In this document: positions 7,062 through 16,208 of the stretch, piece by piece
Position numbering within the stretch: the stretch's first letter is position 1
How the letters are laid out: each line of letters starts with the position of its first letter
Assembly: GCA_013042915.1 (NCBI GenBank)
Contig: JABDPF010000063.1
Coordinates: 1-61,196 of the forward strand
Direction of reading: 5' to 3'
DNA from: Lysobacterales bacterium
Lineage (GTDB): Bacteria; Pseudomonadota; Gammaproteobacteria; Xanthomonadales; SZUA-36
Length of the DNA stretch: 61,196 nucleotides
Made by a program: the position numbers and the translations under genes
The notes under the pieces: model-generated
What the model saw: only the letters and a program-made list of their open reading frames with translations
Told to the model about the DNA's origin: nothing
Database searches by the model: none

Positions 7062-9530
7062 ATGATCTGGTTGTTGATATTGAGCTTGGTGGTCATTTCG
7101 ATGGCGTGCGCTTTTTATGGCACGACGCTCTTGATCTGGACGGCGGCCATGGCGGCTACCATTGTTGTTTTCGGAGCCACGGGTGCGGTTTCCACCGTCA
7201 GCTGGATCGTGATGGGCCTGGTACTTGCCGTGATTGCCGTCCCTCTGAACGTCAAGGAATGGCGACGACAGCTGATCAGCGCCCCGTTCCTGAAACAGTT
7301 CCGCCGAATGCTTCCCGAAATATCGGAGACGGAGCAGGTCGCGCTGGACGCCGGCACCGTCGGTTGGGAAGGCGAGCTGTTCGCCGGCAAACCCAACTGG
7401 TCAAAGCTGAAGAAACAGCCCTACCTAGAGCTTACACTGGAGGAACAGCAGTTCCTGGATGGCCCGGTCGAAGAACTGTGCAAAATGACCGACTCGTGGG
7501 AAATCACCCACGTTGACACCGACCTGAACCCGAAGACCTGGGAATTCCTGAAAGAAAATCGTTTCTTCGGGATGATTATCCCCAAGGAATACGGCGGTCT
7601 CGGCTTCAGCGCCATGGCTCACCGCGCCGTGCTGGAAAAAATTTCCTCGGTATGCGCCGTGACGTCTTCCACGGTCGCCGTGCCCAATTCGCTCGGCCCG
7701 GCCGAGTTGCTGCTGCACTACGGCACCGAAGAACAGAAAAATCACTTCCTGCCCCGCCTGGCGCGTGGAGAGGAGATCCCCTGCTTCGCGCTTACCGGCC
7801 CCACCGCCGGCTCTGACGCGACGTCGATCCCGGACTACGGCATCGTCTGCAAGGGGGAATACAAGGGCAAGCAAGTGCTGGGCGTCCGCCTCAATTTCGA
7901 CAAGCGGTATATCACATTGGCTCCCGTGGCCTCGATCATCGGCGTCGCCTTCCAGATGTACGACCCGGACGGCCTGTTGGGTGACAACAAAGAATTGGGC
8001 ATCAGCCTGGCGCTGGTACCGCGCGACACCGAGGGACTGGATGCCGGCAAGCGCCACTTCCCGGTGAACCTGCCTTTCCAGAACGGCCCGGTGCGCGGAA
8101 AAGACGTTTTCGTGCCGCTCGAGGCGCTGATCGGAGGCGTCGAGATGGCCGGTCAGGGCTGGCGCATGCTGATCGAATGCCTGTCGGTAGGCCGCGCGAT
8201 TACGCTTCCGGCCACATCAACCGGCGGCAGCAAGATGGTGGCGCGCGCCACCGGTGCCTACGCTCGCATCCGTAAACAGTTCAATCTCCCAATCGGCCGA
8301 TTCGAGGGAGTCGAAGCAGGACTGGCACGAATTGCCGCCTATACCTACGCCACCTCGGCGCTGTCGCGCATGACCACCTCCGCGGTGGACCTTGGCGAGA
8401 AGCCGGCAGTACCGTCGGCCATTGCCAAATACCACACCACCGAGATGGCCCGCACAGTGATCAAGGACGCGATGGACATCCATGGCGGCAAGGGCGTGAT
8501 TCTCGGCCCCCGCAATTACCTCGGTCGTGCTTGGGAAGGCATACCGGTGTCGATCACGGTAGAAGGCGCCAACATCCTGACGCGCAACCTGATGATCTTC
8601 GGCCAGGGCGCCATCCGGTGCCATCCGTTCGTTCTCAAGGAAATGGAGGCGGCCCGACTGCCGGACGAGCGTGAGCGCGTCGCGAAGTTCGACGATCTCC
8701 TTTTCGCTCATGTCGGCTACTCGATTCGCAACGCGGTACGCAGCTTTGTGCTCGGGCTGAGCTTCGGCAAGTTTGCCAAGGTGCCCCATGATCGCAAGAC
8801 CGCCAAGTACTACAAGAAGCTCTCACGCTACTCCGCCACGCTGGCGTTCGTATCCGACGTGTCGATGTTGGTGCTCGGCGGAAAGCTGAAGCAGAAGGAG
8901 CACCTCTCTGCCCGCATGGGTGACGTCCTGAGCTTGCTCTACATCTGCTCCGCGATGTTGAAGCGGTACGAGGCCGAAGGCCGTCCAGCGGCAGATCAGG
9001 CCATTCTTGCTTGGGCGTTCCACGACGCCATCCATCGCATACAGATTGCCTTGCAACAGGTGGTCGACAACTTCCCGAACCGTCCCATGGGCGCATTACT
9101 CCGATTCGTCGTGTTCCCCTTCGGCCTGCGCGAACGCGCGCCGGGCGATCGGCTCACGCACCGGGTCGCACAGATTCTGCTTTCCCCATCCGACGCGCGA
9201 GACCGGCTCAGCCGGGGCGTTTTCACCTCTGCTGAATCCGGCCATCCGGTGAACACGATGGAAGAGGCCCTGCCGCTGGTGATCCGCGCCGAACCACTCG
9301 ACCGCAAGCTGTCCAAGGCCCTCCGCCTGGGTGAGATCTCCGGCATTACCTGGGAAGAGCGACTTCGCGATGCGCTGGCCAAGTCTGTGATTACCAAGGA
9401 GGAAAGCGAGATTATCAAAGACGTGTACGTGCGGGTCAGCGAGATCATTGCCGTTGACGAGTTCGACACCGAAGATATGCGCGCCGGGCGACGGCCGCAA
9501 CCTCCGCTAGGTACGAAACACGCTGCCTGA
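7062..9530 (+). CDS. fadE: Acyl-CoA dehydrogenase, FadE type
   Basis: At 822 residues it is close to E. coli FadE (814), much longer than ordinary acyl-CoA dehydrogenases. Two N-terminal hydrophobic segments (about 1-65) are followed by the flavoprotein dehydrogenase core: FGMIIPKEYGGLGFS, then FALTGPTAGSD, then DIHGGKGV near 470. A long C-terminal DUF1974-type extension follows. It catalyses the first, FAD-dependent step of beta-oxidation at the membrane. The start follows GGAGG at a good distance. It is divergent from the TetR gene and probably controlled by it. Confidence 0.95.
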   Translation: MIWLLILSLVVISMACAFYGTTLLIWTAAMAATIVVFGATGAVSTVSWIVMGLVLAVIAVPLNVKEWRRQLISAPFLKQFRRMLPEISETEQVALDAGTVGWEGELFAGKPNWSKLKKQPYLELTLEEQQFLDGPVEELCKMTDSWEITHVDTDLNPKTWEFLKENRFFGMIIPKEYGGLGFSAMAHRAVLEKISSVCAVTSSTVAVPNSLGPAELLLHYGTEEQKNHFLPRLARGEEIPCFALTGPTAGSDATSIPDYGIVCKGEYKGKQVLGVRLNFDKRYITLAPVASIIGVAFQMYDPDGLLGDNKELGISLALVPRDTEGLDAGKRHFPVNLPFQNGPVRGKDVFVPLEALIGGVEMAGQGWRMLIECLSVGRAITLPATSTGGSKMVARATGAYARIRKQFNLPIGRFEGVEAGLARIAAYTYATSALSRMTTSAVDLGEKPAVPSAIAKYHTTEMARTVIKDAMDIHGGKGVILGPRNYLGRAWEGIPVSITVEGANILTRNLMIFGQGAIRCHPFVLKEMEAARLPDERERVAKFDDLLFAHVGYSIRNAVRSFVLGLSFGKFAKVPHDRKTAKYYKKLSRYSATLAFVSDVSMLVLGGKLKQKEHLSARMGDVLSLLYICSAMLKRYEAEGRPAADQAILAWAFHDAIHRIQIALQQVVDNFPNRPMGALLRFVVFPFGLRERAPGDRLTHRVAQILLSPSDARDRLSRGVFTSAESGHPVNTMEEALPLVIRAEPLDRKLSKALRLGEISGITWEERLRDALAKSVITKEESEIIKDVYVRVSEIIAVDEFDTEDMRAGRRPQPPLGTKHAA

Positions 9531-9558
9531 CGGCGTTTTCAAACTGCTATACTCCTGG

Positions 9559-9591
9559 TCCCGCTCTGGCTTTTTCTAGGCCAGGGCGGGA
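9559..9591 (+). terminator. Strong stem-loop after fadE
   Basis: A 12-bp stem with one G-U pair joins 9559-9570 and 9580-9591 around a nine-base T-rich loop. It lies 28 bases past the fadE stop and just before the riboswitch. No U-tract follows, so it may be a 3'-stabilising stem or a weak terminator rather than a classical intrinsic terminator. Confidence 0.45.
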
Positions 9592-9602
9592 TCACTGCTT
9601 TG

Positions 9603-9806
9603 GGTGCCTGGAATAACAGCACGCTGGCCTATCCAGCCGGCTGCCGGGTGAAACGGGAAGCCGGTGTAAGTCCGGCACTGCCCCCGCAACGGTGAGCGAA
9701 CCTGCCGATCAATCGGCAGCCTGCGGCCAGGCCACTGCACAGAGTGTGGGAAGGCGCCGCCAGGTGATGCATCCGCATGGGTACGCGAGTCCGGAGACCG
9801 GCCCAG
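9603..9806 (+). ncRNA. Cobalamin (adenosylcobalamin) riboswitch
   Basis: All the sequence marks of the class occur in order: a GGTGCC start, GGGAAGCCGGTG then AAGTCCGG, the invariant CTGCCCCCGCAACGG (B12 box core, 9678-9692), GGGAAGGCG near 9749, and the closing GCGAGTCCGGAGACCGGC at 9785-9802. It is followed by arms CCCAGGGTT (9802-9810) and AACCTGGG (9835-9842), which could form the expression platform. btuB begins about 100 bases on. Vitamin B12 binding should shut off expression of the receptor. Confidence 0.95.
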
Positions 9807-9909
9807 GGTTCGCAGTAGCCGCGTTGCGGAGGGCAACCTGGGTCTGTGGACATCCTCCGACCCATCCCCCCAGCGCCGCGCGTACGTGGGTGTGCGCAGG
9901 GGAGAGATA

Positions 9910-11709
9910 ATGAACATCAAAAAGAACGCCCTGGCCGTGCTGCTCTTGGCCGGCCTGTCCGGCCCGGTCGTGGCCGCGGAAACCGACACCTATGATCTGA
10001 AACCCAACCTGGTCGTGACGCCCTCACGCCGCATCGAAACCCTGGACGATGCCCTCGCCTCGGTGAGCGTGATCACGCGCGAGGACATCGAAGTTTCCGC
10101 CGCCCAGGATCTCGCTGAGCTGCTGCGGCTTTTGCCCGGCGTGGACGTCGTTCGTTCCGGCGGGCCGGGCTCGCAAGTCAGTGTTTTCCTGCGGGGCAGT
10201 AATTCAAACCACGTGCTGGTTCTGATCGACGGCGTACGGGCCAGTTCCTCCAACACGGGAGCATACGTCTGGGAACAACTACCCGTGAACCAGGTCGAGC
10301 GGGTGGAAGTCGTCCGCGGCCCCCGGGCCAGCATCTACGGCTCGGACTCGATGGGGGGCGTGATACACGTCATCACCCGCGGCGACCCGGCACCCTACGC
10401 GAGGCTAACGCTGGGAAGCTACGGGACGGGCGCATTCGAGGGCGGCCTTGGATCCCAGGGTGAGCGGGGCCGCTTCAGCCTGAACGCGGGATACCGCAAT
10501 GTCGACGGATTTTCCGCCCAGAACCCGAACGGTTTCAGTTACGACCCGGACGACGACGGTTTCGAGACAGCCAACATCGGCCTCAAGGGCCGAACCCGCC
10601 TCGGTTCCGGCACGCTTCGTTTCAGCCTGCTCGCCCTGGCCAACGAGACCGAATTCGATCAGGGGCTCTCTGAAACGGATCAGACGATCGCGTCGCTGGC
10701 CTATGACGGGTCGATCAGCAAGCGCTGGGAATACCAGTTGATCACTGGGCACGTGAGCGAGGAACTGGGCTCCGATTTCGGATTTTTCGAGACCGGATTC
10801 GACTCCGAGCGCACGCAGTTCTCCTGGCAGAACCAGTACGCCACCGCGAACGACCATCGGTTGAGTTTCGGGCTGGATTGGTACAGCGAGCAGGGACGTT
10901 CCCTGGGCTCCTGGAACGAGTCGCGGCGAAACACCGGCCTTTTTGCCGACTGGGACCACGATGCCGGTTCACTGCACTCGCAACTGAACGTTCGCTGGGA
11001 CGACAACAGCGAATTCGGATCCGAGATGACGGGGCAAGCTGCCTTCTCATGGGCGATGAGTGAGCATTGGTCGGCCCGGGCAAGCTACGGCTCGGCTTTT
11101 CGCGGCCCGAACTTGAATGAACAGTATTCGCCGGGTTTCGGCGGTCTTTTCGCGGGCAATCCTGACCTCGACCCGGAGTCGTCCCGCACCGCGGAAGTCG
11201 GGCTCAACTGGCGGCCCTCGAATCGCTCCGCGCTGTCGGTTTCAGCCTATCGAACCGAGGCAAAGGACCTGATTGCCTTCACCGGGGAAGAGTTCCGGGC
11301 AATCAACATCGATGAGGCGCGGCTCAAGGGACTGGAGTTCGACTACCGCATAAGCAGCACAGACTGGGACTTCGGCTTCAACGCAACCCTGCAGGACAAC
11401 AAAGACCTGGTGACCGGGAACGCCCTGCTGCGCCGACCGGACAGGAAGGCCTCTATGACGGTGGACCGCCGTTTCGGCGACGGCTCCTGGCTGGGCATCG
11501 AATGGATCTACATCGGCGACCGACTCGATTTCGGAAGCATCCGGCTCGACAGTTACCAACTCGTGAACCTCAGGGGCGGTTGGCGCTTCCACCCGGCCTG
11601 GCAAGCCGAGATCCGTGGTGAAAACCTGGCCGACGAACCGTACGACCCGGCATGGGGTTTCAACGCCGCGGGTCGTTCCTGGTTTCTTTCTTTGGCGTGG
11701 ATCCCTTGA
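9910..11709 (+). CDS. btuB: TonB-dependent vitamin B12 outer-membrane receptor
   Basis: From the ATG at 9910 (GGAG seven bases upstream) the protein has 599 residues. It has a signal peptide (1 to about 22), a TonB box-like NLVVTPSR, and a plug domain with LLRLLPGVDV, GSNSNHVLVLIDGVRA and VRGPRASIYGSDSMGGVI, close to E. coli BtuB. A beta-barrel ends in a terminal aromatic region (SWFLSLAWIP). Together with the riboswitch upstream this makes it a cobalamin receptor with good confidence. The last 50 bp overlap the opposite-strand ygbA-like gene. Uptake depends on TonB-ExbBD, which is not in the window. Confidence 0.93.
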   Translation: MNIKKNALAVLLLAGLSGPVVAAETDTYDLKPNLVVTPSRRIETLDDALASVSVITREDIEVSAAQDLAELLRLLPGVDVVRSGGPGSQVSVFLRGSNSNHVLVLIDGVRASSSNTGAYVWEQLPVNQVERVEVVRGPRASIYGSDSMGGVIHVITRGDPAPYARLTLGSYGTGAFEGGLGSQGERGRFSLNAGYRNVDGFSAQNPNGFSYDPDDDGFETANIGLKGRTRLGSGTLRFSLLALANETEFDQGLSETDQTIASLAYDGSISKRWEYQLITGHVSEELGSDFGFFETGFDSERTQFSWQNQYATANDHRLSFGLDWYSEQGRSLGSWNESRRNTGLFADWDHDAGSLHSQLNVRWDDNSEFGSEMTGQAAFSWAMSEHWSARASYGSAFRGPNLNEQYSPGFGGLFAGNPDLDPESSRTAEVGLNWRPSNRSALSVSAYRTEAKDLIAFTGEEFRAINIDEARLKGLEFDYRISSTDWDFGFNATLQDNKDLVTGNALLRRPDRKASMTVDRRFGDGSWLGIEWIYIGDRLDFGSIRLDSYQLVNLRGGWRFHPAWQAEIRGENLADEPYDPAWGFNAAGRSWFLSLAWIP

Positions 11710-12109
11710 GGCGGCCCCGCAGCTGCATCGGATGTTCGACCCGGCGAAACTTGTCCAGCAGATGAAACAGGGACAACAGCGGGTGGCGCCAGGTCATGCG
11801 TGGGCCGGCGTAGCGCATGATGTCTCGGACCTGTGCCTTGGGGGCCGGCTTGTAGCAATGGATCGGGCACTTGGCGCAGGTGGGTTTGCGGGTACCGTAT
11901 GGGCACTTCGCCAGCCTGCGTTCCGCGTAGTCCATCAGCGCTTGGCACTCGGGGCACAGGTCGGCGGCGGGGTTGCCGGGATGGTGGTCTGCGCAGTACA
12001 GGCGCGTCATGCAGACCAGGGTCTTGTGCTCGCGCGCGAGCCGGCCGTTCAAGCTGTCCATGGGCTGAGAATAACGGTATTTTCGAAGCATCTTTTTGAC
12101 CCGCGTCAA
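11660..12109 (-). CDS. YgbA-like nitrous-oxide-stimulated-promoter family protein
   Basis: The 149-residue protein (TTG start; 133 from the ATG at 12061) carries conserved cysteines in YCADHH, LCPECQALMDYAERRLAKCPY and PTCAKCPIHCY, the pattern of the YgbA_NO family. E. coli ygbA is induced by nitric oxide through NsrR, and the protein helps recovery from nitrosative stress. The cysteine pattern suggests metal or Fe-S binding. The 3' end runs 50 bp into the end of btuB on the other strand. No clear Shine-Dalgarno site favours one start over the other. Confidence 0.75.
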   Translation of the reverse strand: MTRVKKMLRKYRYSQPMDSLNGRLAREHKTLVCMTRLYCADHHPGNPAADLCPECQALMDYAERRLAKCPYGTRKPTCAKCPIHCYKPAPKAQVRDIMRYAGPRMTWRHPLLSLFHLLDKFRRVEHPMQLRGRLKGSTPKKETRNDPRR

Positions 12110-12194
12110 ACAACTCTGACCAGGCGGCCGTTCCGCGTACGCATCCGTTGGGCACCTGCCAACGTCTCGCAGGTTTGCTATCCTGTGCAGCCTG

Positions 12195-13235
12195 ATGAAC
12201 CGCCGCGCCCCCGCATCGACTCTGCTCGCCCTGGCCTTGGTCCTGACCCTGGCGGCCTGCTCGAGCCCGATGAAGAAATACCACCAGGACTTTTACCTAT
12301 TCGGCACCGTCATGGGCGTCACGTTGTGGGCGGACAGCGAGGCCCGAGCGCAACAGGCCTTTACCAGCCTGCACGCCCGCTTCCAGACCATGCACGAGGA
12401 CTGGCACGCCTGGAACCCGGGCGCTTTGACAGCGATAAACCGTGCGTTTGCCGAGGGGCGCGCCGTTCAGGCAAGCCCCGGCATCGTCGAAATGGTGCGG
12501 CGCTCGCAGGCGCTGGAGGAATCCAGCGAAGGGCGTTTCAACCCCGCCATCGGAGGCCTGATCGCGCTGTGGGGGTTCCACACCTCCGACTATCCCATTC
12601 TGGGGCCACCGCCCGACAGGGCAGCGATCGAAGCGTTACTGAAGCAACGGCCATCGAGCCGCGATATCGAAATCGACGGCGAGCGGCTGGTGTCAAAGAA
12701 CCCGGCGGTTCAGCTCGACTTCGGGGGCATTGCCAAGGGGCATGCTATCGACATTGCCTGCGCGATGTTGCGGGAACAGGGCATCGAGAACGCCGTCATC
12801 AATGCGGGAGGCGATCTTCGGGCCATTGGACGGCACGGCGAGCGGCCATGGCGCATCGCGGTGCGGGCGCCGGTCGGCGGAATTATAGGCAGCCTGGAGA
12901 CCGGGCCGGACGAGGCCGTGTTCACCTCAGGCAATTACGAGCGCTTTCGACAGCAGGACACCGAACGCTATCCCCATATCCTGGATCCGCGCTCGGGCTG
13001 GCCGGTGCAGGACCTCGCTTCGGTCACCGTCATTGCATCGGAGGGCTTGCTGGCCGATGCGGCGGCCACGGCGATCACCGTCGCCGGTATGGACGAATGG
13101 ACGGTCGTGGCAAAAGCCCTGGGGCTGGAGCAGGTTTTGGTCGTGGACGGCGATGGCAGAGTCTACATGACCCCGGCCATCAGCAGTCGTATCGATTTGG
13201 AGGAAGACACCGAGGCGGTGATCGTACCCTTCTAG
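12195..13235 (+). CDS. apbE: FAD:protein FMN transferase, lipoprotein
   Basis: This 346-residue protein has a lipoprotein signal (LTLAAC, Cys22). The ApbE core includes GTVMGVTLW, LDFGGIAKGHAID (FAD/Mg binding) and the C-terminal DAAATAITVAG loop. It attaches FMN to threonine in partner proteins such as NqrB, NqrC and RnfG in the periplasm. No Nqr or Rnf genes are nearby. It stands alone on the plus strand between ygbA and the convergent sufT. Confidence 0.92.
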   Translation: MNRRAPASTLLALALVLTLAACSSPMKKYHQDFYLFGTVMGVTLWADSEARAQQAFTSLHARFQTMHEDWHAWNPGALTAINRAFAEGRAVQASPGIVEMVRRSQALEESSEGRFNPAIGGLIALWGFHTSDYPILGPPPDRAAIEALLKQRPSSRDIEIDGERLVSKNPAVQLDFGGIAKGHAIDIACAMLREQGIENAVINAGGDLRAIGRHGERPWRIAVRAPVGGIIGSLETGPDEAVFTSGNYERFRQQDTERYPHILDPRSGWPVQDLASVTVIASEGLLADAAATAITVAGMDEWTVVAKALGLEQVLVVDGDGRVYMTPAISSRIDLEEDTEAVIVPF

Positions 13236-13288
13236 TCCGGCGGGTGCAGCTGCCCCCTGAGGTAACAGCCGCCGCTTCACCGTTCGCC

Positions 13289-13840
13289 TCAGAACATGCC
13301 GGTTTCGAGGCGGGCGACCTCCGACATCATGCTGTGATTCCAGGGAGGGTCGAAGGTGAGTTCGACATTGACCCGGTCCACGGTGGGGACCAGTTCCAGC
13401 TTGGAACGGACGTCGTCAACCAAGATGTCGCCCATCCCGCAACCCGGAGCCGTCAAGGTCATCGTCACGTCGACCACGCGCTTGCCGTTCTCGTCGTGCT
13501 CCATGTCGCAGCGATAGACCAGACCCAGGTCGACAATGTTGACCGGGATTTCAGGGTCGTACACCGTCTTCATCTGCTCCCACAGCAGGTTTTCGATGTC
13601 GTCATCGGTAGCGCCTTCGGGAAGGCTGGGCGGAAAGACCGGTTCTTTGCCGATGGCGTCGGCATCGATCCCGGCAATGCGAAACAGGTTGCCGTCGACG
13701 AACACCGTGAAACTGCCGCCGAGAGCCTGGGTGATGTAGCCCACGGTGCCCGCAGGAATCGTCACGCGATCGCCCGACGGAATCATCACCGCATCGCTGT
13801 CGCGCTCAAACGTACAGGGTTGGCTGGTATGCGAAAACAT
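13289..13840 (-). CDS. sufT: SufT-type Fe-S cluster assembly protein (MIP18/DUF59 domain)
   Basis: The 183-residue protein has a distinct N-terminal part (MIPSGDRVTIPAGTVGYITQ, as in SufT) and a C-terminal DUF59/MIP18 domain with DPEIPVNIVDLGLVY and MTLTAPGCGMGD, containing the conserved cysteine. SufT helps mature Fe-S proteins, mainly under high demand. No suf genes adjoin it here. It lies just downstream of rppH on the same strand with 33 bases between, so they may share a transcript. Confidence 0.88.
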   Translation of the reverse strand: MFSHTSQPCTFERDSDAVMIPSGDRVTIPAGTVGYITQALGGSFTVFVDGNLFRIAGIDADAIGKEPVFPPSLPEGATDDDIENLLWEQMKTVYDPEIPVNIVDLGLVYRCDMEHDENGKRVVDVTMTLTAPGCGMGDILVDDVRSKLELVPTVDRVNVELTFDPPWNHSMMSEVARLETGMF

Positions 13841-13873
13841 CAGCTTAGGAAATGCGGGCGAGGCGGCTGCGTA

Positions 13874-14374
13874 TCAAGCCGCATCGTTACCGGACGAGAG
13901 GTGGGATTCGGCCAGTGGTTCGAGAAGGCTCAGCGCCTTGCGGTAGACGCGCCGCTTGAAGCTGATCACGTTGTCGGCCGGGTACCAGAAATCTACCCAC
14001 TTGTAGCGGCAGAATTCTGGCTCGTCGCATTCATCGAGGCTGAACGCCGATTCCTCACCGAGAAACCGGAGCAGGAACCATACCTGTTTCTGGCCGATGC
14101 ACAGCGGCTTGCTGTAGTGACGCTGGTAACGGCGTGGCAATCGGTAGCGCAACCAGCCCGGCGTGGCGCCGATCAGCTTGACGTGCTCGGGATGCAAACC
14201 GGTTTCTTCCTTCAATTCCCGGTACATGGCCTCCTCAGGGGTCTCATCCGTGCGCATTCCGCCCTGCGGAAACTGCCAGCCATCGCTGTTCGAGCGCTGC
14301 GCCCAGAACACATGTCTCTGGTCGTTCATCAGCACGATGGCCACATTTGGTCTGAATCCGTCAGGATCAATCAT
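13874..14374 (-). CDS. rppH: RNA pyrophosphohydrolase (Nudix)
   Basis: From the ATG at 14374 the product has 166 residues. It begins with [15 protein letters not shown], as RppH does, and holds a complete Nudix box ([23 protein letters not shown] at about 37-60; key residues G, E, REL, EE and G). RppH removes pyrophosphate from the 5' end of mRNA and starts RNase E decay. The frame extends upstream into an arginine-rich stretch that is antisense to the next gene and is not part of the protein. It is divergent from the permease gene. Confidence 0.93.
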   Translation of the reverse strand: MIDPDGFRPNVAIVLMNDQRHVFWAQRSNSDGWQFPQGGMRTDETPEEAMYRELKEETGLHPEHVKLIGATPGWLRYRLPRRYQRHYSKPLCIGQKQVWFLLRFLGEESAFSLDECDEPEFCRYKWVDFWYPADNVISFKRRVYRKALSLLEPLAESHLSSGNDAA

Positions 14375-14434
14375 TGTCTGCGCTTGCTCGCCCGGAAGGG
14401 GGCATGTGATACTTTCACAACCCGGTTTTTCGAA

Positions 14435-14446
14435 ATGGTAATCGTT
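14435..14446. promoter_or_regulatory. Possible Fur-box-like site upstream of the permease gene
   Basis: ATGGTAATCGTT matches the core of the Fur box ATGATAATCATT at 10 of 12 positions and lies 8 bases before the permease start. Such a site would point to iron control and perhaps to a siderophore substrate. It is a short match in AT-rich sequence and could be chance. Confidence 0.3.
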
Positions 14447-14454
14447 TCTTTCCC

Positions 14455-15438
14455 ATGATGCCAACCACACAACGCCGCCTGTTGTTCGGCATGCTCGCCC
14501 TGCTCTCGGCAGCAAGCGTCGTGCTCGCCGCCGCGGTCGGATCGGTAAACCTCGGCTGGGAAACCTGGTGGCAGGCTCTGACCGACCCCGGATCGGAATA
14601 CGGCGAATTGGTCTGGCGCCTGCGACTGCCGCGCGCGGCAGCGGCATGGACTGTTGGCGCCTTGCTGTCCCTTTCCGGTTGCCTGATGCAGGTGTTGCTG
14701 CGAAACCCACTTGCCGATCCTTACATCCTCGGCGTGTCCGGCGGGGCGTCCTTCGCTGCGCTGCTGGGCATGACGGCAGGTTTGTCCGCGACCGCCCTGC
14801 CGGGCCTGGCATGGGCCGGCGCGCTGGCCTCGATCGTGCTGGTGTTCAGCCTGTCCCGCGGCGAGGGCCCGTGGAGCGGAACCCGCCTGTTGCTGACCGG
14901 CGTGGTGACCGCATCGGGATGGGCCGCGCTGATCAGCCTGCTGCTGACCCTGGGGCCGGATGGAAGTCTGCGCGGCATGTTGTTCTGGCTGATCGGCGAT
15001 CTGAGCTACACCAGCCTGCCGGGATGGGCCGTGGCGCTGCTGGTGCTGGTTTTTGCCGTTTGCATGGGCATGGCAAGGTCGTTGAATGTTCTTGCCATGG
15101 GCGAGACCACGGCGCGCCTGCTCGGTGAACCGACCCGTAAAGTACTCTGGGGCGTTTACCTGCTGGCGTCGGTGCTCACGGCCGCGGCCGTTTCCATTGC
15201 CGGAAACATCGGGTTTGTCGGGCTGATCGTTCCCCATCTCATGCGCTTGATCGTGGGATCGGACCACCGTGTATTGTTTCCGGCGGCGGCCTTGTTTGGC
15301 GGTCTCTTCCTGGTGTTGTCCGATACCCTCGCACGGACGGTGCTGGCCCCGCGGCAATTGCCCGTAGGGGTCGTTACCGCGCTGCTCGGCGTACCCCTGT
15401 TCCTGCTGCTGCTGAACCGGGCGAGGGTCAGGCAATGA
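14455..15438 (+). CDS. FecCD/BtuC-type ABC transporter permease
   Basis: The 327-residue polytopic protein has about ten hydrophobic segments. Family marks include [59 protein letters not shown] and [21 protein letters not shown]. FecCD permeases import cobalamin or ferric siderophores. The nearby riboswitch-controlled btuB favours cobalamin (BtuC), while the Fur-like site favours iron. No periplasmic binding protein gene is present. ATG 14455 or 14458 could be the start. The stop overlaps the ATPase gene by four bases. Confidence 0.88.
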   Translation: MMPTTQRRLLFGMLALLSAASVVLAAAVGSVNLGWETWWQALTDPGSEYGELVWRLRLPRAAAAWTVGALLSLSGCLMQVLLRNPLADPYILGVSGGASFAALLGMTAGLSATALPGLAWAGALASIVLVFSLSRGEGPWSGTRLLLTGVVTASGWAALISLLLTLGPDGSLRGMLFWLIGDLSYTSLPGWAVALLVLVFAVCMGMARSLNVLAMGETTARLLGEPTRKVLWGVYLLASVLTAAAVSIAGNIGFVGLIVPHLMRLIVGSDHRVLFPAAALFGGLFLVLSDTLARTVLAPRQLPVGVVTALLGVPLFLLLLNRARVRQ

Positions 15439-16208
15439 GCCTGCTGCGTAGCGAAAACCTACACGTTCGGATCGGCGGAATCCGCGTGGTCGAGAACCTT
15501 GACCTGGCCGTCGGGCCGGGGGAGTTCTGGGGCCTGCTTGGCCCGAACGGCATCGGAAAAACCACCCTGCTCAAATGTCTGGCAGGACTCGACGAGCCGG
15601 CCGCCGGCCAGGTATTGCTGGGCGACCAACCAATCGGCGCCCTGCCACGGAAATTGCTGGCCCGTCACCTGGGCATGCTTCAACAACACACGGTCTATGT
15701 TTTTGATTCCAGCGTGATACAGACCGCGCTGACGGGTCGACATCCCCACCTGGGTTACTGGGAGCGCGAGGGCCCGCACGACGTGGAGAAAGCGCAGAGC
15801 GCCCTCGCCGCCGTCGACCTCGAAGGCTTCGCCGGGCGCAGCGTGACCGGGCTTTCGGGAGGTGAGGCTCGGCGCCTGGCGTTTGCAACTCTGCTGGTTC
15901 AGGAACCGGATCTGATGCTGCTGGACGAGCCGACCAACCACCTGGACCTGCGCCACCAGCTCAGAATCATGCGCATGATCCGGGTGCACGCCGGCGATAC
16001 GAATCGCTCCGCCTTTTGCGCGCTGCACGATGTCAACCTCGCGGCGCGTTACTGCAGCCACGTGCTGATGCTCTTCGGCGATGGCGAATGGTGTGCCGGG
16101 CCCTGCGCTGACATGCTGAGCGAAACCAGCCTCGAGCGGCTTTATGATTGCCCGGTCGAACGCCTGGAGAGCGCAACCGGGCCACGCTTCCACCCGCTTG
16201 GAAGTTAA
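15435..16208 (+). CDS. ABC transporter ATP-binding protein, BtuD/FepC type
   Basis: The 257-residue ATPase has Walker A GPNGIGKTTL (about 36-45), the signature LSGGEARR, Walker B DLMLLDEP and an H-loop (ALHDVNLAARYC). It energises the permease encoded just upstream, with which it shares an ATGA overlap. The order permease-ATPase without a binding protein resembles a split btuCD locus. Its stop overlaps the convergent transporter gene by four bases. Confidence 0.9.
   Translation: MSLLRSENLHVRIGGIRVVENLDLAVGPGEFWGLLGPNGIGKTTLLKCLAGLDEPAAGQVLLGDQPIGALPRKLLARHLGMLQQHTVYVFDSSVIQTALTGRHPHLGYWEREGPHDVEKAQSALAAVDLEGFAGRSVTGLSGGEARRLAFATLLVQEPDLMLLDEPTNHLDLRHQLRIMRMIRVHAGDTNRSAFCALHDVNLAARYCSHVLMLFGDGEWCAGPCADMLSETSLERLYDCPVERLESATGPRFHPLGS

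Noticed and set aside
11615-14458. Long plus-strand frame of 947 residues covering apbE, sufT and rppH
   Set aside because: It runs antisense or out of frame to three genes with full motifs and is a GC-driven open frame with no domains of its own.
14371-15435. Minus-strand Gln/Arg-rich frame opposite the ABC permease
   Set aside because: Composition (Q, R, G) is typical of antisense reading of a membrane-protein gene; no ribosome site.
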